This document shows, one piece after another, positions 32,840 to 40,786 of a stretch of 64,000 nt of DNA (position 1 is its first letter; the number at the start of each line of letters is the position of its first letter). The translations under genes and the position numbers were made by a program. Below the pieces are notes generated by a model. That model did not search any database. It saw nothing but the letters and a program-made list of their open reading frames with translations, and was not told where the DNA came from. The DNA comes from Novosphingobium arvoryzae (lineage in GTDB: Bacteria > Pseudomonadota > Alphaproteobacteria > Sphingomonadales > Sphingomonadaceae), in the NCBI RefSeq assembly GCF_014652615.1, contig NZ_BMZD01000005.1, positions 62,001 through 126,000 of the forward strand. The letters are read 5' to 3'.

Positions 32840-34339
32840 ATGTCTGGCACCATGACCGACGCCCACAACGCCACGATCCGCGCCGCCGGCCCTGCCATCA
32901 CCCGCGCCACATTGCTGGACCGGGTCGAGCGGACCGCGGCGGGGCTGGCCGCACTGGGCGTGACTGCCGGGGAGCGGGTTGCGCTGATCCTGCCGAACTC
33001 TGTCGAATTCATCGAAATCTCCCTCGCGGTGGGGCGGATCGGTGCGTTTGTGGTGCCGATCAACTGGCACTTCAAGCCGGGCGAGATCGAATACCTGCTG
33101 GATGACAGCGCCCCGCGCGCGCTGTTCGTCGCCGACACGCTGGCCGCATCGCTCCCCGCCAGCTGGCACGCCCGCATCCCGACTTTCGCGGTAGCCACGC
33201 CGGACGGTGCCGCTACCGGCCTGCCGGGTTACGCCGACTGGCGCGATGGCTTTGCGCCCTGCGATCTGCCGCGCCAGCTGGCCCCCGGCAGCATCGTCTA
33301 TACTTCTGGCACGACCGGGCGGCCCAAGGGGGTGCAGCGCGTGCCGGCGAGCGCAGAGCAGCAGGTGCGGATGCAGGCGCTGCGCTCGGCGATGTACCAG
33401 ATCACGCCGGACAGCCGGGTTGCGGTGCCGGGGCCGCTTTATCACGCCTTTCCCAACCAGATGGCGCTCCACGCCGCGACGCTGGCGGCGCATCTGGAGA
33501 TCATGCCCCGGTTCGATCCCGAAGCCTTCCTGGCGCTGGTGGAGCGGGAACGGATCACCTCGGTCGGCCTCGCCCCGATCATGTTCGTGCGGCTGCTGCG
33601 GCTGCCAGAGGCGGTCCGCAAGGCCTATGACCTCTCCTCGCTGCGCTGGGCGATCCACGCGGGCGGGCCCTGCGCGCCAGACGTCAAGCGGGCGATGATC
33701 GACTGGTGGGGGCCGATCATCGCGGAATATTATGGCGGCACCGAAACCGGCCCGCTGACCCTGTGCGACAGCGCGGAGTGGCTGGCCCATCCCGGCACCT
33801 GTGGCAAGCCGGTGGCCGGGGCGGAGCTGCGGATTGTCGGCCCCGACGGGCACGACGTGCCGCGCGGCAGCACCGGCGAAATCTATGGCCGCCTGCACGA
33901 CTATCCCGATTTTACCTATCGCGGCGATCCGGCCAAGCGCGCCGAAGTGGCGCTGGGCGACCTGATCACGCTGGGCGATGTCGGCTATCAGGACGCAGAG
34001 GGCTACCTCTACCTCTGCGACCGGGTGCGCGACATGGTCGTGTCCGGCGGGGTCAACATCTATCCGGCCGAAGTCGAGGGCGCCTTGTTCGCGCTCGATG
34101 GGGTGAGCGATTGCGCCGTCATCGGGGTGCCCGATGCGGAGTATGGCGAGGCGGTCGTCGCGCTCGTCAGCGGCACCGGCCTTGATCCGCAGGTGTTGCG
34201 CGCCCAGTTGAAGGACCGGATCGCCGGATACAAGGTCCCGCGCGAGATCGTGATCGTCTCCGCGCTGGAGCGCGACGCATCGGGCAAGCTGCGCAAGGGC
34301 GGGCTGCGGGATCGCTACCTGGCCGGATGGCGGGGGTGA
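32840..34339 (+). CDS. AMP-forming acyl-CoA ligase
   Basis: About 499 residues of the ANL superfamily. It has the P-loop-like YTSGTTGRPKG, the YYGGTETGP adenylate motif, GDVGYQDAEGYLYLCDR, the hinge region and the C-terminal ASGKLRKG with catalytic Lys. These enzymes activate carboxylic acids as CoA thioesters with ATP. The start is uncertain: ATG 32840 or 32852, neither with a clear ribosome site. It lies 47 bp after the monooxygenase gene, whose AT-rich tail may contain a separate promoter. The substrate class (aromatic, fatty or bile-acid-like) cannot be told; an aromatic or phenylpropanoid acid fits the context. Confidence 0.85.
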   Translation: MSGTMTDAHNATIRAAGPAITRATLLDRVERTAAGLAALGVTAGERVALILPNSVEFIEISLAVGRIGAFVVPINWHFKPGEIEYLLDDSAPRALFVADTLAASLPASWHARIPTFAVATPDGAATGLPGYADWRDGFAPCDLPRQLAPGSIVYTSGTTGRPKGVQRVPASAEQQVRMQALRSAMYQITPDSRVAVPGPLYHAFPNQMALHAATLAAHLEIMPRFDPEAFLALVERERITSVGLAPIMFVRLLRLPEAVRKAYDLSSLRWAIHAGGPCAPDVKRAMIDWWGPIIAEYYGGTETGPLTLCDSAEWLAHPGTCGKPVAGAELRIVGPDGHDVPRGSTGEIYGRLHDYPDFTYRGDPAKRAEVALGDLITLGDVGYQDAEGYLYLCDRVRDMVVSGGVNIYPAEVEGALFALDGVSDCAVIGVPDAEYGEAVVALVSGTGLDPQVLRAQLKDRIAGYKVPREIVIVSALERDASGKLRKGGLRDRYLAGWRG

Positions 34340-34345
34340 CCCGCC

Positions 34346-35059
34346 CTACCGGCTGATCGCCAGCCAGTCCGCCAGCAGTGCGTTGACCGTAGCGGGTTTT
34401 TCCAAAGTGACCAGATGACCGCAATCCTCGATCACGGTCAGGCGGCAATCGGGAATCGCGGCGAGCATTTCCGTCTGGTGCGCCTCGGTGGCAATGCCGT
34501 CCTGTCGGCCCCAGATCAGCAGCGTCGGGCAGGGGATGGTGGACAGGGACAAGCGGCTGTCGGCCCGCGCCATGATCGCGCGTTGCTGGCCCAGAAACCG
34601 TTCCGCCCCGGTATCCTGCGCCATGCGGCGGACCACGGCCAGCAAGCCCTCGTCCTCGCGCCGGGCGGGGTGGAGCAGGATCGGCACCCGTTCCTCCACC
34701 ACGGCATCGAACCGGCCGGCTTCGACCAGCCGGATATAGCCCTGCCGTCGCTCGGTCTGGGCGGGCTGGTCGGCAGGGGCGAGGGTGCTGAGCAGTGCCA
34801 GGCTGCGCACCCGCTGCGGCGCGCGGCGCAGCACTTCGAACGCCACGAACCCGCCCATCGCGTGGGCCACCAGATCGAACCGCTCCGGCATTTCCGCCAG
34901 CAGCCGCGCGGCCATGGCGCCGATGCTGTCATCGCGGCCATGATCGGCGATGCGGATGTCATAGTCCGGGCTCAGCGCGGCGATCTGCGGCGCCCAGCAC
35001 GCGGCGGTGAGCAGCTGGCCGGAGACGAGGACGACAGCGGGGCGGGTGGCTGCCGCCAT
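34346..35059 (-). CDS. Alpha/beta-hydrolase fold protein lacking the nucleophile Ser
   Basis: 237 residues. The alpha/beta-hydrolase fold is clear, with VVLVSGQLLTAACWAPQ, FDLVAHAMGGFVAFEVLRRAP, LLIWGRQDGIAT (acid) and EDCGHLVTLEKP (His). The nucleophile elbow, normally G-x-S-x-G, reads AHAMGG, so the Ser is Ala (residue 67; codon GCG at 34859-34861). The acid and His remain. It may be catalytically altered, be a binding protein, or act as a lyase-like member. ATG 35059 lies one base after the stop of the dehydrogenase gene. It ends the kinase-enolase-dehydrogenase operon, so its role is tied to that pathway. Confidence 0.83.
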   Translation of the reverse strand: MAAATRPAVVLVSGQLLTAACWAPQIAALSPDYDIRIADHGRDDSIGAMAARLLAEMPERFDLVAHAMGGFVAFEVLRRAPQRVRSLALLSTLAPADQPAQTERRQGYIRLVEAGRFDAVVEERVPILLHPARREDEGLLAVVRRMAQDTGAERFLGQQRAIMARADSRLSLSTIPCPTLLIWGRQDGIATEAHQTEMLAAIPDCRLTVIEDCGHLVTLEKPATVNALLADWLAISR

Positions 35060-35060
35060 C

Positions 35061-36002
35061 TCAGGCAACCCGGTGCAGCAGGGCTTCGCCCGCCGCGATC
35101 CGCCGCACGTTCTCGAACGCCACGACCATGCTGCGGCGCAGGGTTTCCTGCGTGATCCACGCGACGTGCGGCGTGACCAGCACGTTTGGCAGCGCGAACA
35201 GCGGATTGTCGGCATGGGCCGGTTCGGCATCGAACACGTCCAAACCTGCCGCGCCAAGGTGCCCGCTGACCAGCGCGGCATGGAGCGCGGCTTCATCCAC
35301 CAGCCCCCCGCGCGCGGTGTTCACCAGCACCGCGCCCTGCTTCATCGCCGCCAGCGCGGGGCCATCGATGATCCGCTGCGTCTCCGCCGTCAGCGGCGCG
35401 TGGAGCGAGAGGATATCGCTTTGCGCCAGCAGCTCGGCCAAGGGCACCGCCTCGCCCGGCGCATCGGCCTTGGGGCTGCGCGCGGTATAGATCACCCGCG
35501 CGCCCAGTGCGATCAGCGCGGGGGCCAGCAGCTGCGGGATTGCGCCATAGCCCAGGAAGCCCACGGTCCGCCCGCCGATCTCGCCCACCCGGTCGATCAG
35601 CGCGGCATCGGGATGCCAGCCTTGTCCCGCGCGGGTCAGCGGATCGAGGTAGGCCAGTTGGCGCAGCGCGCCCAGCATCAGCCCCAGCGTCAGTTCGGCC
35701 ACGGCCTGGCTGTTGGTGCCCGGCATGTTGCACACCGCGATTCCGCGCGCGCGGGCAGCGTCAAGGTCGATGGTGTTCACGCCCACGCCGATCTTCTGGA
35801 TCAGCTTGAGGTCCGGCCCTGCGTCCATCATCGCGGCGGTCACGGGTTTCAGCACATGCAGCAGCACCTGCGCATCGGCGATTTCGCAGGTAAAGCCTGC
35901 GGCGTCGTCCTCATCGACGATGGCCACCGGCACCGCGCCGCGCGCGGCCTCGATAATGGCCGCAAAGCCGGGGCTGGCGCGGTATTGCAGGACGGCCTTC
36001 AT
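35061..36002 (-). CDS. D-2-hydroxyacid dehydrogenase
   Basis: 313 residues of the D-isomer-specific 2-hydroxyacid dehydrogenase family, which reduces 2-keto acids with NAD(P)H or the reverse. The catalytic Arg is in NTARGGLVDE, Glu in DVFDAEP and His in VTPHVAW. The nucleotide-binding loop is FLGYGAIPQLL, where the third Gly of GxGxxG is Pro. KIGVGVNTID is the substrate-side loop. It overlaps the enolase-like gene by 4 bp and is next to the hydrolase-like gene. With a kinase and enolase homologue in the same operon it might make or use a D-glycerate-like hydroxy acid. This is inference. Confidence 0.87.
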   Translation of the reverse strand: MKAVLQYRASPGFAAIIEAARGAVPVAIVDEDDAAGFTCEIADAQVLLHVLKPVTAAMMDAGPDLKLIQKIGVGVNTIDLDAARARGIAVCNMPGTNSQAVAELTLGLMLGALRQLAYLDPLTRAGQGWHPDAALIDRVGEIGGRTVGFLGYGAIPQLLAPALIALGARVIYTARSPKADAPGEAVPLAELLAQSDILSLHAPLTAETQRIIDGPALAAMKQGAVLVNTARGGLVDEAALHAALVSGHLGAAGLDVFDAEPAHADNPLFALPNVLVTPHVAWITQETLRRSMVVAFENVRRIAAGEALLHRVA

Positions 36003-37300
36003 CGCGCCAGCCGGTCCCGCACCGCCGCCGGGAACGCATCGATCCCGGCATAGCGGGCCGCGCTGCCCAGCTGTTCCTCGATCCGCAGCAGTTCATTCCA
36101 TTTCGCCATGCGTTCCGACCTTGCAAACGATCCGACCTTGATCTGCCCCGCGTCCCAGCCGACCGCAAGGTGCGCGATGCTGATGTCTTCGGTTTCGCCG
36201 CTGCGCGCGGAAACGATGGTGGCCCAGCCCGCATCCCGCGCCGCATTCAGCGCGGCGGCGGCTTCGCTGACGGTACCGATCTGGTTGACCTTGATCAGTG
36301 CGGCGTTGCACGCGCCGCCCGCCAGCGCCTGTTTAACGCGGGCGGCATTGGTGACCAGGAAATCGTCACCGATGATCTGGATTTCATCCCCCAGCAGCGC
36401 GGTGGCGCGGGCCATTCCGGCCATGTCGTCCTGCCCGACCGGGTCCTCGATGGAGATCAGCGGATAGGTCCGCGCCCACTGCGCCGCGCGGTCGACCATT
36501 TCGGCAGAGGTCATGCGGCGCTGATCGAGCGGCAGGAAATAGCCGTCGCCATCAGCCAGTTCGTTCGCCGCGATGTCGAGCGAGATGAACACGTCCTCGC
36601 CCCCGCGATAGCCCGCGCGCTCGATCGCGCGGGTCAGGAAGACCAGCGCCTGTTCGTTGGAGTTGAAGTTGGGCCACCAGCCGCCTTCATCGGCAGTTCC
36701 GGCGAGCAATCCGGCTTCGTCCATCAATATGCCCGCCGCGCGGTAGACATCGGCGGTCATTTCCAGCGCGCGGGCGATGGACCCGGCGCGCGGGCACATC
36801 ACCATGAAGTCCTGCACGTCGGTGCGCCGCCCGGCATGGGCGCCGCCGCCGAAGATCTGGATTTCGGGCAAGGGCAGCCGCACGGCGCGGCCCTGCGCCA
36901 GCCAGCGCCAGGTCGGCTCGCCCGCTGCGGCAGCGGCGGCATGGAGCACCGCGAGCGAGACGGCGACAGTGGCGTTCGCGCCCAGCCGGGCCTTGTTGGC
37001 GGTGCCGTCCAACTCGCACAGCGCGGCGTCGATGGCGGCCTGGTCGGCGGCGTCCATCCCGGTCAGGCGCGGGGCAATCTCCGCGCGGGCCAGCGCGACC
37101 GCGTTGGCCACGCCCATGCCCGCAAGGTGTTCGCCGCCGTCACGCAAGTCGATGGCTTCGTGCGCGCCGCGCGATGCCCCGGCCGGGGCGCTGGCGCGGC
37201 CAGTCGCGCCGCCCGCCAGTTCGACTTCGGCCTCGACCGTGGGGCGGCCGCGCGAATCCCAGATGGCGCGGGCGTGGACGCGGGTGATGGTGGTGTTCAT
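35999..37300 (-). CDS. Enolase-superfamily protein with altered active site
   Basis: 433 residues, aligned end to end with enolase by eye. Conserved are the S43 loop (PAGASRG), the acid E205 (ADEGG), metal ligands D242, E285 and D312, the base K337 (LIKVNQIG), R366-S367 and K388. Two key positions differ. The histidine of SHRSGETED is Ala (A365; codon GCG at 36206-36208), and the Glu of the QEFM motif is Asp (D164, VQDFM). Those residues help bind the phosphate side and the loop in true enolase, so an altered substrate or rate is likely. The gene lies in an operon with a kinase and a D-hydroxyacid dehydrogenase rather than in a glycolytic setting. The housekeeping enolase should be elsewhere in the genome. 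The substrate is unknown. Confidence 0.82.
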   Translation of the reverse strand: MNTTITRVHARAIWDSRGRPTVEAEVELAGGATGRASAPAGASRGAHEAIDLRDGGEHLAGMGVANAVALARAEIAPRLTGMDAADQAAIDAALCELDGTANKARLGANATVAVSLAVLHAAAAAAGEPTWRWLAQGRAVRLPLPEIQIFGGGAHAGRRTDVQDFMVMCPRAGSIARALEMTADVYRAAGILMDEAGLLAGTADEGGWWPNFNSNEQALVFLTRAIERAGYRGGEDVFISLDIAANELADGDGYFLPLDQRRMTSAEMVDRAAQWARTYPLISIEDPVGQDDMAGMARATALLGDEIQIIGDDFLVTNAARVKQALAGGACNAALIKVNQIGTVSEAAAALNAARDAGWATIVSARSGETEDISIAHLAVGWDAGQIKVGSFARSERMAKWNELLRIEEQLGSAARYAGIDAFPAAVRDRLAR

Positions 37301-38307
37301 GGCTGTCCTGTCAGTTGCCGCCAGCGCGCGCCGAAGGCGGCCAGCGTGGGCGGAGGGTCTTGCAGCAGCTGGCGGGCGGCGCGGCGCACACGGTCCCGGT
37401 CAGCTTCGGCGGTAAGGTATTCGACCGGCGAGCGGCCATCGATCCGCGCCAGCAGGATCGCGGCGAGCAGGGCAATCGCGCGTGCCTCGATCCCGCCGCG
37501 CAGGGCCGGGGTCACGGCGTCCAGATAGGCGGAATGCAGCGCATCGAACGCGGCGGCGGTTTGCGGTTCCCACTGTGGATGCCACACGCCCTTCAGCAAC
37601 ATGTGGGTGCAGCAGAACGCCAGGTCGAACGCCGGGTCGCCATACCACGCGCATTCGGCGTCGATCAGCACCGGCCCGGCGCGTCCGCACAGGATGTTCT
37701 TGGGGCTGACATCGCCGTGGACCAGCGCGGCGCGGGTGGCCTGCGTGGTCGCGGCGATGCCCTCGATGATCGCGGCCAGATCCGGGTGCGCGCGGGCGGT
37801 GTGGAGCAGGTAGGGCTCGATCCGGAGCGCGGCGAACAGGTCGTCCGTCGCAAAGCGCGCTGCAATCGCCGCATCGCCCTGCGTCGCGGAATGGATCGCG
37901 GCGATGGCCCGGCCGACCGCTGCGGCAAAGCCGGGATCGATCCGCCCGGCGGCCAGTTCGGCCTTCCACACCGGGTTATCCGCCTGGGGGAACCATTCCA
38001 TGAAGAACAGGTGCTGGTCTTCCCATTCCGCCACCACGCGAGGCACGTTGAGCCCGGCGACGCGGGCGACGGAGAGCCACTCCACCTCGAAGTGCGACCG
38101 CCGCGTCGGCGCTTCCCACACGGTCGCGACCCGCAGCCGGGGCAGCGCGCGCTTGGCGCAGAGCGTGCCCGACGGCGTCTCCACCCGGAACACGTCGCAC
38201 GAAACCCCGCCCGACAGCGCCGTGATGACCGGCACGTCCCCGGCGGCGATCAGGCCCGCGCGGAGCAGCCCTTCGGTAATGATGCGCTGATTGTCGTCCA
38301 TGCCCAT
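37297..38307 (-). CDS. APH-fold small-molecule kinase
   Basis: 336 residues of the aminoglycoside phosphotransferase/choline kinase fold. The catalytic loop is LVHGDVSPKNIL (HGDxxxxN intact) and the metal-binding loop LIDAECAWYGDPAFDLAF. The N-lobe has SGGVSCDVFRVE and LCAKRAL (ATP Lys). These kinases phosphorylate hydroxyls of small molecules. Overlap with the enolase-like gene is 4 bp (ATGA). Either ATG 38307 or 38301 could start; there is no ribosome site because the operator lies directly in front, so a near-leaderless message is possible. It would phosphorylate the intermediate used by the enolase-like protein, for example a glycerate-type hydroxy acid. This is inference. Confidence 0.82.
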   Translation of the reverse strand: MGMDDNQRIITEGLLRAGLIAAGDVPVITALSGGVSCDVFRVETPSGTLCAKRALPRLRVATVWEAPTRRSHFEVEWLSVARVAGLNVPRVVAEWEDQHLFFMEWFPQADNPVWKAELAAGRIDPGFAAAVGRAIAAIHSATQGDAAIAARFATDDLFAALRIEPYLLHTARAHPDLAAIIEGIAATTQATRAALVHGDVSPKNILCGRAGPVLIDAECAWYGDPAFDLAFCCTHMLLKGVWHPQWEPQTAAAFDALHSAYLDAVTPALRGGIEARAIALLAAILLARIDGRSPVEYLTAEADRDRVRRAARQLLQDPPPTLAAFGARWRQLTGQP

Positions 38308-38310
38308 TCA

Positions 38311-38352
38311 CTTAGAAGACTAAGCAATAGCTTGCGTCGGCGCGCCGATCAA
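38311..38352 (-). promoter_or_regulatory. MarR-type operator and promoter of the kinase-enolase operon
   Basis: A perfect palindrome CTTAG-AAGA-CTAAG (38311-38324) lies 3 bp in front of the kinase ATG at 38307. On the minus strand TTGATC (38352-38347) and, 17 bp later, TATTGC (38329-38324) form a possible promoter that would start transcription inside the palindrome. This is one of four such palindromes around the MarR gene at 40787. Confidence 0.6.
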
Positions 38353-38427
38353 GCCTTGCTCGGTTTAATTAGAATGCTATGTATTTTGCGAAACCGGCCC
38401 CTGAGCCGGCGGGAGAGAGTGTAAGCC

Positions 38428-39564
38428 ATGTTCGATGACACGCCACTGAAAGCGACCGTTGATTCCCGTTTCGTCAGCTCCGCATCGCCCACCGCGCCGC
38501 GGATCATGGCGGGCGGCAACCCGTGCCAGGGGATCTACTGGACGCCCAAGGGCAATCCGCGCCCGAAGGTGGCGCTGATCGCGACGCACTACAACGTCGA
38601 TTTCTCCGAACACTACCTTGCCCCCTACATCGCCGCGCGCGGGTTTGGCTTTCTGGGCTGGAACACGCGCTATCGCGGGTTCGAGGACCAGTTCCTGCTG
38701 GAACACGCAATTCTGGACATTCTGGTGGGGATGCGCTGGCTGCGCGAGGAAGCGGGGGTCGAGCAGATCGTGATCTTGGGCAATTCCGGCGGGGGATCGC
38801 TGATGGGCGCCTATCAGGGCGAAGCCATCGCCGCGACCCTGGCGGGCGAACTCAGCGGGGCGGGGGCGGAAGCCTATGCCCAGCTGATCCCGGCGCAGCT
38901 CTACATCTCGCTCAACGCCCATGTCGGGCGGCCTGAGGTGCTGACCGACTGGATGGACGCGTCGGTTGCGGACGAGACGGACCCGGTCGCCACGATTGCC
39001 GAGCTGGACCCGTTCAACCCGGACAACGGCCCGCCCTATTCGCCCGAGTTCGTGGAGAAATACCGCGCCGCGCAGCGCGCCCGCAACCAGCGCATCACGG
39101 ATTGGGCCAAGGCCGAACTTGCCCGCCTGAACGCCGCCGGGGTGCCGGACCGGCTGTTCCCGCTGTTCCGCTGCTGGGGCGATCTGCGCTGCATCGACCC
39201 CACCCTCGATCCGTCGGACCGCCTGCCCAATCTGTGCTATCGCGGGGACCCGAAAATCGCCAACAAGACGCCCAGCATCGGGCGGGTCAACACGATCAAG
39301 ACCTGGCTGTCGATGTGGAGCCTGGAAACGTCGAAGTGTCAGGGCGCGCCGCACCTCGCCAAGTTCCGCCTGCCTTCGCTGGTGGTGCAGGGGACAGCGG
39401 ACACCGGCGTGTTCCCCAGCGATGCGACGCGCATTTTCGATGCGATCGGTTCGGCCGACAAGCAGTTGGCGCTGATCCCCGGCGCGCATTACTTCGAGGA
39501 TTCGCCCGCCCACCGCGATGCCGCCGCCGATCTGATCGTCGACTGGATCAAGGCCAAGTCGTGA
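38428..39564 (+). CDS. Alpha/beta-hydrolase with intact nucleophile elbow
   Basis: 378 residues without a signal peptide. It carries VALIATHYNVDFSEHY, FLGWNTRYRGF, the elbow LGNSGGGSLMG (G-N-S-G-G), LVVQGTADTGVFPSDA (acid) and LIPGAHYFEDS (His), so the triad seems complete. The long insert (about 170-270) is unusual and may form a lid. GGGAGAG lies 10 bp before ATG 38428. It is divergent from the kinase operon and meets the DUF3237 gene tail to tail with no gap. It resembles the large intracellular hydrolases found in aromatic-degradation clusters; the bond cleaved (ester or C-C) is not clear. Confidence 0.8.
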   Translation: MFDDTPLKATVDSRFVSSASPTAPRIMAGGNPCQGIYWTPKGNPRPKVALIATHYNVDFSEHYLAPYIAARGFGFLGWNTRYRGFEDQFLLEHAILDILVGMRWLREEAGVEQIVILGNSGGGSLMGAYQGEAIAATLAGELSGAGAEAYAQLIPAQLYISLNAHVGRPEVLTDWMDASVADETDPVATIAELDPFNPDNGPPYSPEFVEKYRAAQRARNQRITDWAKAELARLNAAGVPDRLFPLFRCWGDLRCIDPTLDPSDRLPNLCYRGDPKIANKTPSIGRVNTIKTWLSMWSLETSKCQGAPHLAKFRLPSLVVQGTADTGVFPSDATRIFDAIGSADKQLALIPGAHYFEDSPAHRDAAADLIVDWIKAKS

Positions 39565-40053
39565 TCAGCCGATGGCGTAGATGAAGTGCCGGATGCCCCA
39601 CGGCATCCGGTGGCCGATGCCTACCGCCAGAATGCCGTTCAGCCAGCCATAGCGTTCGTCCGCGACCTCGAACACGGGGGCGATCCGGATGTAATAGTCC
39701 GCTGGATCGACGCCATTGTCGCCCGCCCGGAACGCCGCGCCAACGGCGGGCGGGATCGATGTGCGACCGGTGTAGGTGACATAGATCAGTGCCCCGTCGT
39801 CCGTCTGCCAGATCGCGCGGGCATCGAATGTGCCGACCGCGTTGCCATCCGCGCCGGTGCCCGCCATCGACCAGTTGCCGCCGCCCGGCAGGATCGACCC
39901 GCGCAGCCGGCCGCCCGCGAACGAACCGCCGGTGACGTAGCCGATCCGGCGCTCTGCCCAGGGCGACCGGCCCAGCGACATGATTGCGCCCTCAACCTGG
40001 AAATCGGCAGTGCACAGCGGCGTTCCAAGCAGTTCGGGCCAGGTATCGGGCAT
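39565..40053 (-). CDS. DUF3237-family protein
   Basis: 162 residues. It starts with CTADFQVEGAIMSLGRSPWAERRIGYVTGGSFAGGRLRG and has GTFDARAIWQTDDGALIYVTYTGR and YYIRIAPVFEV, the beta-barrel pattern of DUF3237. The family has no firmly assigned reaction that I know of and often lies in aromatic or terpenoid catabolic clusters. Its ATG overlaps the LeuD stop by one base (TGATG), so the two are translated together from the promoter with the MarR palindrome at 40678-40691. It may act on the product of the LeuCD-type hydratase. Confidence is in the family, not the role. Confidence 0.82.
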   Translation of the reverse strand: MPDTWPELLGTPLCTADFQVEGAIMSLGRSPWAERRIGYVTGGSFAGGRLRGSILPGGGNWSMAGTGADGNAVGTFDARAIWQTDDGALIYVTYTGRTSIPPAVGAAFRAGDNGVDPADYYIRIAPVFEVADERYGWLNGILAVGIGHRMPWGIRHFIYAIG

Positions 40054-40664
40054 CAGGCAGTCTCCTCCAGCCGGCGCTCGTAGGCGGCAATCGCGGCCTC
40101 GAATTGCAGGGTGCGCGCAATTTCATCGAGCGGGCGTGTGGCGTAATCCTCGTGCCCCGGCGCGAAGGCGAAGGCGTGCTCGCCGCCATCGGGCGTGCGC
40201 ACCACCTGTGCGGCAAGATCGATGGCCAGGGTCTCGCCCCGCTCGCACGCGGCGGCGACAGCGCCATGGCCGGAGGTCAGCGTAATCAGCGTGATCCCGT
40301 TGCGGCGGCAGTTCTCGCGGAAAATGTCGCCAAAACTGCCCGCAATGACACAGCGGATGCCGAAATCGGCCAGCGCCCACGGCGCATGCTCGCGCGAGGA
40401 GCCGCAGCCGAAGTTGTCACCCGCCAGCAGGATCGCCGCCTTGCGCCAAGGTGCGCGGTTCAGCACGAAATCGGCGCGCGGTGTCCCGTCCGGCTGGTAG
40501 CGCCAGTTGCGAAACAAGTGCTCGCCAAGGCCAAACCGCGAGATCGTGGTCATGTAGCGCGCCGGAATGATCTGGTCGGTATCGATATTGTCCCGCGCCA
40601 GCCGGGCGGCCAGCCCGGTGATGCGATCCACTGGTTCGGCCATCATGCCGCGCGAACTTGTCAT
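40053..40664 (-). CDS. leuD: LeuD-type dehydratase small subunit
   Basis: 203 residues, aconitase-superfamily swivelling domain. ARDNIDTDQIIPARYM, FGCGSSREHAPWAL and IRCVIAGSFGDIFRENC are the classical LeuD motifs, including the substrate loop. Normal LeuD isomerises 2- and 3-isopropylmalate with LeuC in leucine synthesis. Here the two subunits are split, on opposite sides of a MarR gene and in opposite directions, each behind a CTTAG-type palindrome, and DUF3237 follows. That points to a catabolic paralogue acting on another hydroxy-diacid (citramalate or a related compound). ATG 40664 is chosen; ATG 40646 and 40643 lie downstream in frame. Confidence 0.87.
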   Translation of the reverse strand: MTSSRGMMAEPVDRITGLAARLARDNIDTDQIIPARYMTTISRFGLGEHLFRNWRYQPDGTPRADFVLNRAPWRKAAILLAGDNFGCGSSREHAPWALADFGIRCVIAGSFGDIFRENCRRNGITLITLTSGHGAVAAACERGETLAIDLAAQVVRTPDGGEHAFAFAPGHEDYATRPLDEIARTLQFEAAIAAYERRLEETA

Positions 40665-40677
40665 TCCACGCAGAATA

Positions 40678-40691
40678 GTTACATATCTAAG
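40678..40691. promoter_or_regulatory. MarR-type operator of leuD-DUF3237
   Basis: GTTAC-ATAT-CTAAG, 14 bp before the LeuD start on the minus strand. The right half is the consensus CTAAG and the left keeps TTA. It is the most degenerate of the four sites. The MarR gene starts 95 bp to the right. Confidence 0.5.
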
Positions 40692-40786
40692 TAAATCAAG
40701 CGGGCGGGATAGGCACTGCCGCCGGGTTCGGCTATGCCTGCCAGCAGACCGAAGCCCGCACGCCGACGGCCTATGCAATCGTTTCA

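Noticed and set aside
34346..35059. Pseudogene call for the Ser-lacking hydrolase
   Set aside because: The frame is full length, coupled to its neighbour and keeps the acid and His; one substitution is not decay.
35061..37300. Phosphonate or phosphinothricin-like biosynthesis
   Set aside because: Enolase-like and phosphoglycerate-dehydrogenase-like proteins occur together in such clusters, but there is no PEP mutase, nucleotidyltransferase or peptide synthetase here, and the setting (TonB receptor, MarR, LeuCD) is catabolic.
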